NCBI RefSeq assembly: GCF_963259705.1
Contig: NC_081842.1
Coordinates: forward strand, 184,454,349 to 184,518,348
Length of the DNA: 64,000 nt
Direction: 5' to 3'
Source of the DNA: Myotis daubentonii
Lineage: Eukaryota; Chordata; Mammalia; Chiroptera; Vespertilionidae
Both the position numbers and the translations under genes were made by a program. Below the pieces are notes generated by a model that saw only the letters and a program-made list of their open reading frames with translations, searched no databases and was not told the DNA's origin. Shown here piece by piece: positions 1 through 10,887 of this stretch; position 1 is the first letter of the stretch; the number at the start of each line of letters is the position of its first letter.

Positions 1-179
1 TGAGGGTAAAGTTCAAATTCCTTAGCATAGTTTATCAAGAAAGCCTTTAATTATATATGACCCCTATTTACCTCTCCAGCTCATCTCACAACTGCCTACT
101 ACAGCCCAAGCTTCAAGATGGACAAGTTCCTCACTCTTGCCCCCTCCAAAAACATTATCTCTATCTCAAGCAGTTTAAA

Positions 180-445
180 CTTCTCTCTCTGCTCACATGG
201 CTAACCCCTACTCATCATTAAGACAACAGCAAACCTGCTTCTTCTAGGAAACCTTTCCTGGCCCTCCAAGACTGAGTCAAGTAACCCATCTATATAACCT
301 CAAAACATACTATGCTTCTCTATCATAGCTCTTACTTCCTGCATCCCAGAATCTAGGTATCATGAGGGCATGGATAATTTCCACCTTATTTACCATTTTA
401 ACCCCTCTTGCTAGGTACTCAATAAATATTTAATAAATTTACAAA
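180..445 (+). repeat. L2 LINE 3' end
   Basis: Typical L2 3'-end wording: CTCACATGGCTAACCCCTAC, later a 'tatcatagctcttac' segment, then 'ggtactcaataaatatt'. It is diverged and lies in OSBPL9 intron 1. Confidence 0.7.
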
Positions 446-840
446 AGGCATTACCCCTCCACTTTCCAACTCCTCACATATCTATACCTCCCTCAATTTT
501 TCTTCCTTTCCCATCTTCCTTCCTGATCATGATTCACATAAATGGTTGGCTGTTCACACAGCATTCCCAAATTTATATCCACAGCCTTCCCTAGGCATCT
601 CATCTAATAAAAATTCAACTAATAAATTCTAATCTAGCATATCTTTATCTCCAGGCCCGACCTATGGCTCCTGGTTCCAAGGATTCAATCTCCTATCTTC
701 AATCTCCTGTTAGCTCCCAAACTCACCTTTACGCTAGAGCTGCTAAGAAATTCTCTAATCTTCTTAATAACCCTTATGTTCTCAAGCTTCTCAATTTGTG
801 CATACTTCCACTGCCTGGAATGCCATTCTCTTTTACCTTT

Positions 841-1067
841 TTTTTTTTTTTTTAATATATTTTTTTATTGATTTTTTTACAGAGAGGAAGGGAGAGAGAT
901 AGAGAGTTAGAAACATCGATGAGAGAGAAACATCGATCAGCTGCCTCCTGCACATCCCCCACTGGGGATGTGCCCACAACCCAGGTACATGCCCTTGACC
1001 GGAATCGAACCTGGGACCTTTCAGTCCGCAGGCCGACGCTCTATCCACCGAGCCAAACCGGTTTCGG
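841..1067 (-). mobile_element. Ves SINE
   Basis: A tRNA-derived bat SINE in reverse orientation: T-run at left, then the pyrimidine-rich tail complement, then the tRNA-like head ending 'gccaaaccggtttcggc'. An 18-bp target-site duplication, CCATTCTCTTTTACCTTT, flanks it (823-840 and 1068-1085). A/B-box-like sequence is seen in the head (GGTTCGATTCC-type, reversed). Confidence 0.95.
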
Positions 1068-1180
1068 CCATTCTCTTTTACCTTTATTTTAAGCCTAGGC
1101 TCAAATGTCTCCCTGGCCTTTCCCAGGCAATGTTCCCACAGCAGCCTAGTCTTATTTATATTATAGAATTTATCATTGTA

Positions 1181-1446
1181 CTGTACACTTGGACATTGTT
1201 TCAGTACATTAGGATTCTGAAAGATTTGAAAGTACATCTTAACGATTTGCGTGTGGCTGATACCTTGGAGGTACATCGTCCAGGAAGAGTATCAGAATTA
1301 GTTGCACAGCCTTTAAGCGGAGCAGTAAATAGCAAATCACTCTATTCCTTGTTTCAAAAATTACTTGGATTCTGGTCTGGCTCTCGTTGTAGATCTGTTC
1401 TAGGGTGACTGAAAATCTTTAAACTAGATTGGTCTTGCTTTAAAGT
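1181..1446 (+). repeat. 266-bp inverted duplication, left arm (inserted in L2)
   Basis: Starts CTGTACACTTGGACATTG and ends 'gcttgctttaaagt'-like (TTGCTTTAAAGT). It is the reverse complement of 1863-2128 with only four mismatches and no indel. It interrupts an L2 element, so this arm is the insertion. One reading frame stays open for about 70 codons in both arms, but I recognise no protein in it. Confidence 0.9.
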
Positions 1447-1862
1447 TTTGAAATTATGTGTAGGTGTCTGCTCTGCTAGATTGTGAGTTCCTAGATAGTA
1501 AGGGCTCTCTCTCCTTCACGCTTGCACCTCCAGCATATAAAGTGCAATGCCTATTATAAAGTTGGCCCCAAATAAATATTTCCTGAATGGATTACATCAT
1601 ATTGTTCCTATTAATTAAGAAACTGAGCTAGAGCTGAAAAGACTGCCTAAATCTACTTCCCTAAAGGAGGAAATCAAAGTAATAATATCTTAAGCTCTTT
1701 TTCAAAAACTGCGGATAGATTTGGGTTTAGGCCAAGGCCCAGGACCAGAGACTAAGGCCCAGGCTAAGGTAAGCTTTAGGAGAATCTATTCAGTTCACAG
1801 CAGTTTTAAGTGATCCTAACCCAACCCTGAGATTATCCCAATATCAATTTTCATACAGGCTG

Positions 1863-2128
1863 ACTTTAAAGCAAGACCAATCTAGTTTAAAGATTTTCAG
1901 TCACCCTAGAACAGATCTACAACGAGAGCCAGACCAGAATCCAAGTAATTTTTGAAACAAGGAATAGAGTGACTTGCTATTTACTGCTCCGCTTAAAGGC
2001 TGTGCAACTAATTCTGATACTCTTCCTGGACAATGTACCTCCAAGGTATCAGCCACACACAAATCATTAAGATGTACTTTCAAATCTTTCAGAATCCTAA
2101 TGTACTGAAACAATGTCCAAGTGTACAG
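1863..2128 (-). repeat. 266-bp inverted duplication, right arm (probable source)
   Basis: Starts ACTTTAAAGCAAGACC and ends CCAAGTGTACAG. It is separated from the left arm by 416 bp that include L2 sequence. Three of the four differences are CpG in the left arm against TpG (read in the same direction) here, so this arm shows the decay expected of methylated DNA. No terminal inverted repeat or target duplication typical of a DNA transposon is seen at either arm. Confidence 0.9.
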
Positions 2129-4346
2129 AACTCACTGCCAACATTCACTGTGTCTCTTACTTTCTCTTTAAGTGAATACCTATCTTTTCCCCATCTTTAT
2201 ATTGGACCTCCTTTAATCAGAGGTTGGGTATTATTTTATTTTCACAAGATGATTTTAGTTTACAATGTTTCTCTGCTGTTTCTATGCAAGCAAATGCTTT
2301 AACACCAAAAAACCAGAAAAGAAAAAAAAAAAACTTCTAAATAGCCATTAGTGAGAAATATGATACCTCCTTCTCCTGGTGAGGATGATGTTTTATAGAA
2401 TCTAGTTTCAGAAGGGAAGCTAAGTGTTTGGGTGGGAATAGGGGGAGGGGTCTATGAAAAACCTGTATTAGCCAGTAAGACAAAGAGAAATTTGTCAAGG
2501 TATTCAGAAACTAAAAGGGCAAGGAGGCAGAAAAAGACTACACTAATGGAAGAAAAACAGGAAAAAAGAAAATTCTGTTTGGGGTAGGAGCTTCCCCAAA
2601 ACCCGTTTGAGGCCTCTCTAGTATGGCCCCACATGCAGACACACACAAATTTGGCATTTGTAGAGTAACTTAATTCCATCGTGCCAGTCATTGGAACTAC
2701 TCTACCTTGAATAAGCTGGAAAGGCTCCATGGGATTTTCTGATTATCAGGTATACTGAAACTCAATATTACTCTTCAGTTATCTGAGTCATGGGATTTCA
2801 TAATCCCAGTTTTCAGAATATAATATTTAGTTACCTCTCTTCTGTGACTACCTAAAGATAATCTTGAACAATTTTGTTCAAATCTCATTCAGGTTTGGCC
2901 TTTCTTCCCCCTTTAAAAATTATGCAGAGAAAGGAAGTTGATATTTGAAGGATGTTGAAAGTTTCTACTCCTGCAGGCGTGCCTTTAGTAACTCACAGCT
3001 TGCACTTTTCTCCTTCCTGTAGTGAAAGTGAAGTTTAGTGGAAAAAGTCAGAAAGTTAGGAATTTGGGATCCTGGTTACACCACTCACTGCTAGCTCTTA
3101 GGTCTTGAGCAAACGACTTAAAAGCCTGAATGCTTAGATTCCAAAACTGTAAAATGAGGAAATACATTGGGGATAATAAATACCTACCTTGAAGATTTAT
3201 TGTTAGTAAAATGAAGTAAGGGAACCACTAGACTAGAATATAAACTCCAGAGAAATGGTGAATGTCTTGAACTCCTATTGATTCTTGCTCACATGCACCC
3301 CAGCGTGCACACCCACCCACATATACCTTCCTAGCCTAAAGCAGTAACATATAGTGGGAGCGAGCTCAACAAATATTTTTTAAATGAACGAATAAACACA
3401 AGTGTTCCCATTTATCTCATTAATATTTAACCTTTTTCCAAGATCATATTTTTTTGTCCCTTGTCTTCTATTGTTTTCTAGAGCCTTCAGGGCATTCTTT
3501 TTTGTCCTAAGTGATTTCCTCCCTATCATCAGCTATTCTTAACAAGACACCATTCAGAGCAAGTACCTTTGGAAGTAATTCCTCTTAACACCACCCACCT
3601 TCCTTTTCTAAAGCGATGGGGGTGGAGGGGGTAGTCAGAGCGTAAGATTCACAGCAGCTCATGGACTCGTACCACCGCCACGGATTCGTGTTTAACGACG
3701 GTCCAGCCGCGAGCTCAGCCCTCCCTGGAATGTAACTTTCAGGAGACACCGTACCGTCCATTCCCTTCGCTAACAGGAGACGGCTGTGCAGGAACCCTCG
3801 GCTCTCCAAAGTTCAGGCGGCGGTTACTCTCGCCTCCCACTGAAACAACGTGGGCCCACAGCAGGGACTTCGGACCCCTGGTGCTGCCCGAGGGCCGGTC
3901 ACCACGGACCTGGCCAAGCTGCGCTCGTCAATCCCGGGAGGGAAGCGAAGGGGCGCGGCCGTCCGCAGGGCCTGGGGGTACAGGGTCAGGTCCATGACAA
4001 CGTGGGGCGACAGCGCCACCGGAGCCTAAACCACGATTACCACCCCCCTCACCGCCCAAGTACAGCCCCCTGGACCCCACCCACGCTAAGCCCCCACCAG
4101 AAAACGAACGCCGCTAGCCCCCAGCCCATAAATCAGACAGCCACCACCTGTTTATTGGCTGCACCCGCATCTCCTTCACCCTCATTGGCTATCCGGGCGT
4201 AAAACCCTCCTCTCCGAGGGAACCCTCGCGTACGGCGGCACCCCCAGCCTAGCAACCTCAACCCCGCTCCCCCAAAAGCCCGGCCCCCCTCTACTCAGGG
4301 ATAGCGACGCCCGAGAAGCTCCGAGCCTCGGCCCGCGGGGACTCAC

Positions 4347-4457
4347 CGTGTAGTAGGAGAGCAGCCCTGCATTGTAGTCCAGCACGAACCAACGGTACTG
4401 CCAGCCCTTCATCACGTTAGTCCATTTGCTCAGCGGCCCCTCCATGATGGACGCCAT
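4347..4457 (-). CDS. OSBPL9: OSBPL9 (ORP9) first coding exon, start of PH domain
   Basis: ORP9 is a cytosolic lipid-transfer protein of the oxysterol-binding-protein family. It exchanges sterol or phosphatidylserine and PI4P at ER-Golgi contacts, and its N-terminal PH domain binds PI4P. This exon encodes 37 residues: [20 protein letters not shown], followed by [17 protein letters not shown]. This is the characteristic first beta-strands of the PH domain (G-x-L-x-K-W at residues 7-12, W-x-x-R-W-F-V-L at 19-26). It ends after ACG at a consensus GTGAGT donor (4341-4346 read in reverse), phase 0. The ATG at 4457 has a strong Kozak context (AAG before, G after). An in-frame ATG lies 18 codons upstream (4511), directly after a TGA, so a longer N-terminus is possible; I prefer 4457 because it matches the known protein start. 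The rest of the gene lies left of the window. Recognition is by family knowledge. Confidence 0.95.
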
Positions 4458-4459
4458 CT

Positions 4460-4600
4460 TGGGAGCCGCCAATGACAACAAACGGCCTGACGTCATTCGC
4501 CTATAAGGCATTCATCGGGCCGGGGGCGGGGCCGCCGCGGGCGGGGGCGGGGCCGGGAGGGGCGGGGCCGGGAGGGGCGGGGCCAGCGGCCGCTGCCTCA
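4460..4600 (-). promoter_or_regulatory. OSBPL9: OSBPL9 core promoter region with GC boxes, CCAAT and CRE
   Basis: Directly upstream of the OSBPL9 start the sequence holds a CCAAT box (4469-4473, plus orientation), a perfect CRE (4488-4495) and three or more GGGGCGGGG-type Sp/KLF boxes in short tandem repeats of about 17 bp (4517-4585). No TATA box in OSBPL9 orientation is evident. This is a typical TATA-less CpG promoter. The transcription start cannot be fixed from sequence. Confidence 0.65.
4488..4495. promoter_or_regulatory. Consensus cAMP-response element TGACGTCA
   Basis: A perfect palindromic CREB/ATF site lies about 30 bp upstream of the OSBPL9 ATG inside the CpG island, next to a CCAAT box. 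Such sites near the start are typical of CREB/ATF1-bound CpG promoters. If the start at 4511 were used, the site would lie within coding sequence. Confidence 0.6.
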
Positions 4601-4739
4601 CCTGGACTTGCCAACTCTCGCCCCCAGCTATCGTCCTCAAACACGCTTTCTTTGATCGCCTATTGTGTGTAGAACTCAGTGCCTGGGCCGTGACAAATGC
4701 AAGCATGAGTACAGCTATTAAGATTATTTATTACAAGAA

Positions 4740-5656
4740 TTAATTTTACTAGCCATAATGATACCTTACATTTCCAAAAGATTACACATCTGGCCTTTCA
4801 ATTTATGCATTCATGACGCAAATCCATTCATTTTATAAATGTGTGCTGTTTTCTGCTTTGAGCATTGAGACCTCATGTAGAGTTGAGGGGAACAGGCAAT
4901 AAAATAAATAGTAAATTATATAGTATATTAAAAAGTGGTAAATACTATTAGGCAAGGAAAGAAGCAGAGAGTAGGGGCGACAGTTTTTAATTTACAAATA
5001 GGGAAGGCCTGAATGAGAAGGTAACTTCTGAACAAAGAAAGTGAAGGCTGAAGCCTGGAGGAGGAGCTTCCAAGGGGCAAGAAAAGAAAGTGTAAAAGAC
5101 CTGGAGTCTGACATTTTAAAGGAACAGCAAGGAGTTCAATGTCTGGAGTGCCAGGGAGAAAGTAGGAGACAAGGTCTGAGAAGTAAGGGCAGATCACTTA
5201 GAGCTTGTAAGGACTGTGGAACTATTGTCTTACTATATCCAGGCACTATTAGACATCCTGAGAATTAAACAGTGAAGGAGTCAGACAGGTTCCTTGCTTT
5301 CTAAGAGCTTAAATTTGGTGATTGAAAGCAAACACTAAACAGTAAACAAAAATATCTAGAAGGAAAGAGCTAGAAAGGAAACTGGGAAGTGGAGCATTAG
5401 CTGTAAGTGGCAGTGAGGTCAAGGGAGAGGTTTTCTTTGTATTTTACTTTATTTTATTTTATTTTGTTTTATTTTATTTTGGACTTAAAACGTATTTTGT
5501 TTCTTCAGGTACTGTGTTGTGAATCTCTTCTCTTTGCTGATAACAGAAGTGCTAGGAAAAAGAATATCACTGAGTGAGCTAAACAGAGAACCTACTTGCT
5601 AGCTAATCAATTAGGTAAAGATTTAAAGTAAGTTAAAGTTTCTCATGCTTGATCTG
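4740..5656. other. Non-coding stretch upstream of OSBPL9
   Basis: AT-rich intergenic DNA. About 5430-5480 is a (TTTTA)n-like simple repeat. Otherwise I see no gene and no clearly named repeat. Confidence 0.5.
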
Positions 5657-5812
5657 TTAGATATCTTTTCCCACAGTAATTGAGGTATAATTGCCATATA
5701 ACATTATATAAATTTATGGTGTACAATGTAATGATTTAATATATGTATATATTGTGAAATTATTACCACATTAAAGTTTAGTTAACATCCATCACCTCAC
5801 CTCATAGTACTT

Positions 5813-5813
<1 letters not shown>

Positions 5814-5873
<60 letters not shown>
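5814..5873. repeat. (AT)n microsatellite
   Basis: About 60 bp of almost pure TA/AT dinucleotides fused to the A-rich tail end of the adjoining reversed Ves SINE. It probably grew from the SINE tail. Confidence 0.95.
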
Positions 5874-5880
<7 letters not shown>

Positions 5881-6077
5881 ATTTTTTACAGAGAGGAAGG
5901 GAGAGGGATAGAGAGTTAAAAACATCGATCAGAGAGAAACATCGATCAGCTGCCTCCTGCACACTCCCTACTGGGGATGTGCCCGCAACCAAGGTGCATG
6001 CCCTTGACCGGAATCAAACCTGGGACCCTTGAGTCTGCAGGCTGATGCTCTATCCACTGAGCCAAACCGATCAGGGC
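5874..6077 (-). mobile_element. Ves SINE
   Basis: Reversed SINE from 'ttattgattttttacagag' to 'gccaaaccgatcagggc'. Flanks repeat 'ctca(t/c)agtacttt', a target duplication that shows insertion into the L1. Confidence 0.93.
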
Positions 6078-6656
6078 TCACAGTACTTTCTTGTGATGAG
6101 AACTTTTAAGGTCTACTTGATTAGCAACTTTCAAATATACAATACAGTATTGTTAACTATTGTCACTATCCTGTATATTACATCCTCAAAACTTTTTTAT
6201 CTTATAACTGGAAGTTTTTACCTTCTGACCACCTTTAAGTTTGATGTAGTCACACATTTTTATTTTTGCTTTTATCATTGCCAAGACCAATGTGAAGAAG
6301 CTTTTTCTTTATGTTTTCATCGAAAAGTTTTATGGCTTCAGGTCTTACATTTACTAGTTAGTCTTTCATCCATTTCTAGTTACTTTTTGCGAGTAAAGAT
6401 AGTAGTGTAGTTTCATTTTTTTGCATGTGAAGATCCAGTATTCCCAATGCCATTTATTGAAGAGACTATCTTTTCTCCATTGAGTATTTTTGGCTCCTTT
6501 GTCAAATATTAGTTGACCACACACAGGTTTATTTCTGGGCTCTCAATTCTGTTCTGTTGGTCTATGTGTCTGTTTCTATGCCAATACCATACTGTTGTAA
6601 TTACAATAGCTTTGTAATATAGCTTGGAATCAGGAAGTATTTGTTTTTATTTCTCA

Positions 6657-7115
6657 CTAGAGGCCCAGTGCACGAACTTTGTGCATGGGGGGTGGGTGTC
6701 CCTCAGCCCAGCCTGCACCCTCTCCAATCTGGGACCCCTCAGGGGATGTCTGACTGCCAGTTTAGGCCTGCTTGCCTGCCTGATTGCCCCTAACTGCTTC
6801 TGCCTGCCAACCTGATCATCCCCAACTGCCCTCCCCTGCCGGCCCAATCGCCCCCAACTGCCCGCCCCTGCCAGCCTAATTGCCCGCAACTGCCCTCCCC
6901 TGCGTGACCACCTCCTCCACATGAGGCAGAAGAGACTGGCCTCCTCTGTGCCACGTGGAACCACGGGACCCCCAGGCCTCACTGCACGGAGCGGCCACTG
7001 GGCTCTGTCACCGCTGTGCACACGACTATCTTGTGGTGGCCATCTTGTGGCAGCCATGTTGTGACAACGTCGCGTGCGAGGACACGAGGACCACCTAGGC
7101 TTTTATTAGTATAGA
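6657..7115 (-). mobile_element. Non-autonomous Helitron (HeliBat-like)
   Basis: Reading the minus strand, the element starts TCTATACTAATAAAAG (7115 downwards) and ends with an imperfect hairpin (GTGCACGAACTTTGTGCAT in the plus strand) and CTAG at 6657-6660. These are Helitron hallmarks: TC start, hairpin plus CTRR end, no target duplication. It carries no Rep/helicase sequence. It lies inside the L1. Confidence 0.9.
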
Positions 7116-7267
7116 TCAGTGGTCGGCAAACTGCAGCCCCTTGAGTGTGGATCTTCCACAAAATACCACGTGTGGGCGCGCATGTACAGTGCGATTGAAA
7201 CTTCGTGGCCACATTCAAGGGGCCAAAGAGCCACATGTGGCTCGCGAGCCGCAGTTTGCCGACCACT
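7116..7267. mobile_element. hAT MITE (CAGTGGTCGGCAAACTGC ends)
   Basis: Terminal inverted repeats CAGTGGTCGGCAAACTGC and GCAGTTTGCCGACCACT(a). Near-perfect 8-bp flanks (gtatagat / atatagat) fit hAT target duplications. It sits exactly at the 5' end of the neighbouring Helitron. The interior is a short palindromic filler with no transposase. Confidence 0.88.
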
Positions 7268-7839
7268 AATATAGATGGTTGCTTTGGGTATCCAGGTCTT
7301 TTGTGGTTCCAAACAAATTTAAGGATTATTTCTTCTGTTCTATAAAAATCCCTTGATAGGGATTGCATTGAATCTAAGATGGTTTTAGGTAGTATGGTCA
7401 TTTTTAACAATATTAATTCTTCCAATCCATTAACACAGGATATCTTTCCATTTATTTGCCCAGGTACCTAATAGTATTAATCGTGAGTCCATATAAACAA
7501 CTGTCTGTGTTTTCACTATGCTAAATAGCCTCCCCAAAATACACTACACACTTCTCACAGAAATTTTATGTCTAGAAACATTATTCAGCAGAAAGCCTCA
7601 TGTTGCTGATGTCTTTTGGGATAAACAGAGTATTGGATCTTGAAACATCATGATTCAGATTGAATTAAAAGATTTACATAGAGTAATTACTCCTCCTCCA
7701 TTAGCTTCTTAAGAGCAGGAACCAAGTTTTGCTCATCTTTATAACCCTAGAAACTATCCCAGGGCCTGGCACACAGAAAGTGCTCAGTAATTATTGTTTG
7801 ATCTGAATTATGTGTTCCATTGAAACTGCGCTACTAAGT

Positions 7840-8010
7840 TCCAAGGATTGTGCTAAGCACCATCACCTATACTTTCTCCTACAATCCCCACAACAATTCT
7901 TGAGCACTTATATCATTACACCCATTTTACAGATGAGGACAGTGGGACACAGAGTTATTGAGTGGCTGGCCCAGGGTTACACAACTAATAAACAGCAGAA
8001 CCAGAATTAG
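7840..8010. repeat. MIR SINE fragment
   Basis: Wording typical of MIR ('cccattttacagatgagga', 'tggcccagggttacacaact'). Old and diverged. Confidence 0.7.
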
Positions 8011-8040
8011 ATTCTAGGTGTTTTCACCATAGATCCATTT

Positions 8041-10060
8041 CACCCGCGCTGCAAGCTATATTTATAATGTCTATGTGTAAATAAATGTCTTGGACACGAC
8101 ACAGGCAGTATCATAAGTTTCTAAATCAGTTTTGACTTTTATCAGGGTCACCAGGCATAGGCAGGTTCTACATAGCTTCAAATGTCAAAACTCAGGTCAG
8201 CAGGGAGAGCTGGGAGCAGGGCAGTTCTTGACTCCATGTCCAATTGCACAGCACTTTGTCCACATTCTACACCACGTGTCAAACTACATGCTTTAGATCA
8301 TCGGCTAAAATTAAACATGGAAAAGACATATCAGCTTTGATTCCCACATTCCTCAGTGACTGGCTTTTCGTGGAATGAGGTAGCAGCGGAAGCAGAGCAG
8401 AAAATGGGGATTCGATTCAGAATCAGAAGGAAGAGATGAGGTTCACCATTAAACAGCATAAGCTCATCAATGGCAGGAACTGGAATTAATTCATCCTGCC
8501 ACTTAGAATATCAACAAACGTTACACTGATATGATTCTTGATAGATGATTCTGGTGGCAAAATTGAGAACAAATCAGAGGGGGGGGCCAAGGCTGGAAAA
8601 AGAAAACAAACTAAGAGACTTTAAAAGTCAAGCAAGCAGTAGAAAGAGTATAAACTTATACAGTGACAGCAGGGATGGAGGGTGGGAAAGATACTGTATT
8701 GTATATTTATTGAGTAGCATTTTAGAGTTAAGATTTTAAAACTCACTAAACAACAGAATTAAATAAAGAAATAATAAGCAGAGGCAGAGACAATACCAAT
8801 ACCAATAACTTGTCTCACGTAATGATTGTTTAGGTAATCAAGTTTTGTTTTTTAAAAAAGGAAGAACATAAACGGCTTGTGTTTCTCAGTGTGACGTTTC
8901 CTTTACACGGCTGTTTAGAAATGTGAAAATATTATTACCAACATTTTCGCAGCCGAGATCATAGGTACAAATTGCTTCAAAATACATTCTGTTGTTACTA
9001 ATTCCCTGCCTTCTCTTCCTAAACTTCCTACCAACTGCTTTTTTGTTGTTGCTGTTACTGTTGTCATGTTTCTTAATTGGCAGTTGTTGAGCATCAAATA
9101 AAACAACGTTTACAAAACACTGCCTTCCTAAGGGAGAACACAGAAACCGACAAACACTTGACTGTCCTTTGCTATGTGTAGAGGAAACAGAAGATCAGAC
9201 TGAAATATGGGAAAAGCAAACTAAGCTATAGCCTATTTTGTCCACAAACCCTTTCTTCTAGCCAGAGAGAAAATTTAGGAAAATTTAGCTATGATTTTGA
9301 GGCAGAAGGGGAGTTGGGAAAGAAGAAAAAATATTTTAGGAGCTCTAGGCTCTGTAAGTGTTCCAAGGAGAGAAAAGAGGAATACACTTAGCTTTTAACC
9401 CCCTCTTTTAAGGTCCTCTTGAAGACCCACATCCCAGCTACCCTGGGCTTTGTACATTCCACAGACATCTCTCCCTCCGATGGAATGGACTTGTCATTTC
9501 CTTGTGCCCCACCTATACTCTGAACAAACATCTAACAGAGTCTGGGACACCTATTGCATTTACTAGTTCAGAGAGACTATTGCTCCCCCTCCCCACCCTC
9601 CCCCTCCAACCCCACGCCTGCCTTGACAGTGGGTTTTTTGAGGATTTGGTCCTATGTGCATACTCAAACTTAGCACAGAGCCTGATATGGACAGTATGGA
9701 ACAGTGGAAGCAACATAGGCAATCCGGATAAAAAGGTGAGGGGAAGCTGGCTTGCTGGAAATACAGTTTTTACCTATATTTTGTATTTACTTGGGTTGAC
9801 TTAGAGGAGCTAATAGAGGTTATAATCAGAGACTGGAGAAAGTTTTCAATTTCAGAGGTAGAATAGTTCAGGTGATAGAAAGTTGAGGGTATAGGCGTAG
9901 GAGTGGATAGCTAAAGTGTGTGGAGAGGTATAGATTACAGGAGACTGGCAGTCAAAGAATTGTGAGACCACCATGCTAGATACTTCATGTACATGGAAGC
10001 TGAAAATTATTTGAATAAATGAAATAATTATGATGCAAAATTATTATTATTGTTATATAT
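8041..10060. other. Intergenic stretch without recognised genes
   Basis: Unique-looking AT-rich DNA. Short open frames (for example around 9502-9804) have no recognisable domain, no sensible codon use and no splice context. About 10060-10260 looks like a very old L1 3' end. Confidence 0.5.
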
Positions 10061-10668
10061 AAATAGGTATAAAATGGTTTTAATTATATATAGTATGATT
10101 TTAATTTTATAAAAAATGTCCATGTCTTTCCAGAAGACTATAAAGATATACAGAACAACATTTGTAGTCACTTTATGAGATTGTGGTTGATTTTATTTTT
10201 TTCTTTATACTTCTTTGTATTCTCCAAATTTTCTATAAGTCATAGGCATGGTATTTATAGTGAGGGGTAAATGCCATTTTGAGAAGGAATGAAAAAGATT
10301 ATAATAAGAAATACCACCAGATAATTATGTCAGCTCTGAATTTGCCATTTATCTAATCATAATATGCTGACCTTCTTCCAGAGCTGGAATAAACAAGCAT
10401 CACAGTCCAAAGTGACAATATACCAAGACTGATAGACTATCAGATCCTTCTGTCCAATCAGAAGCCCTGCTGAATTCCTACGCCCTCTTCCTCATTCTGT
10501 ATCGAAGGCCCCATGTGTGCTGACATTGCAGCAGGTCGACTTTGCAAACTTGTAGATAAGTCACCCCCACCATGAATTTGCAGTGTATTTATTCACTCTT
10601 TTTTTGGGGGGGGGGGGGCGGGGGGGAGTAACCTTTGCTGAGCCACAGTTGTGTGTCAAGCCCTAGAC

Positions 10669-10887
10669 CAATGATGGCAAACCTTTTGAGCTCGGCGTGT
10701 CAGCATTTTGAAAAACACTAACTTAACTCTGGTGCCGTGTCACATATAGAAATTTTTTGATATTTGCAACCATAGTAAAACAAAGACTTATATTTTTGAT
10801 ATTTATTTTATATATTTAAATGCCATTTAACAAAGAAAAATCAACCAAAAAAATGAGTTCGCGCGTGTCATAGGTTCGCCATCACTG
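10669..10887. mobile_element. hAT MITE (CAGTGATGGCGAACC family)
   Basis: Ends CAATGATGGCAAACC / GGTTCGCCATCACTG. A perfect 8-bp target duplication CCCTAGAC flanks it (10661-10668, 10888-10895). Same family as 14886-15120. Confidence 0.92.

Larger units (their letters stand above)
790..1590 (+). repeat. L2 LINE 3' end, split by a Ves SINE and an inverted-duplication arm
   Basis: L2 sequence runs from 'ctgcctggaatgccattctc' (about 810) through 'aggctcaaatgtctccctgg' (about 1097) to 'tttatcattgtactgta' (1180). It resumes at about 1447-1460 and continues with 'gctagattgtgagttcct' and the end motif 'ccaaataaatatttcctgaa'. The SINE (841-1067) and the 266-bp arm (1181-1446) are therefore both later insertions in one old L2. 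Confidence 0.75.
1..4346 (-). other. OSBPL9: OSBPL9 intron 1 (3' part outside window)
   Basis: All sequence left of the exon-1 donor is intronic for the minus-strand OSBPL9 transcript. It holds an L2 end (about 180-445), a second L2 split by a Ves SINE and by one arm of an inverted duplication (about 790-1590), the second arm (1863-2128), a MIR-like stretch (about 3050-3290), and the intronic side of the CpG island. In about 2130-3050 and 3300-3640 I see no coding or named element. No alternative first exon was recognised, though the CpG-rich part (3650-4346) could host one. Confidence 0.8.
3650..4640. promoter_or_regulatory. OSBPL9: CpG island over the OSBPL9 promoter and first exon
   Basis: The base composition changes abruptly from AT-rich flanks to GC-rich, CpG-dense sequence, densest at 4240-4620. 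It covers the start of OSBPL9 exon 1 and about 700 bp of intron 1. This is the only CpG island in the window. The CALR4 first exon has none, in keeping with one housekeeping promoter (OSBPL9) and one dead or tissue-restricted gene. Confidence 0.85.
5657..7462 (-). mobile_element. Old L1 fragment (antisense), host for later insertions
   Basis: L1 3'-UTR sequence in reverse ('aattgaggtataattgccat' at about 5681) is followed by reversed ORF2 sequence ('cccaatgccatttattgaag', 'ttctgttggtctatgtgtct', and 'ttaattcttccaatcc' near the right end). It is cut by an (AT)n/Ves SINE (5814-6077), a Helitron (6657-7115) and a hAT MITE (7116-7267), giving a clear order of insertion. No open ORF2 remains. Confidence 0.8.

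Noticed and set aside
3786..4202. 138-codon plus-strand open frame in the CpG island
   Set aside because: GC-rich chance frame in OSBPL9 intron 1; no domain, no splice or conservation evidence by eye. A divergent non-coding transcript remains possible.
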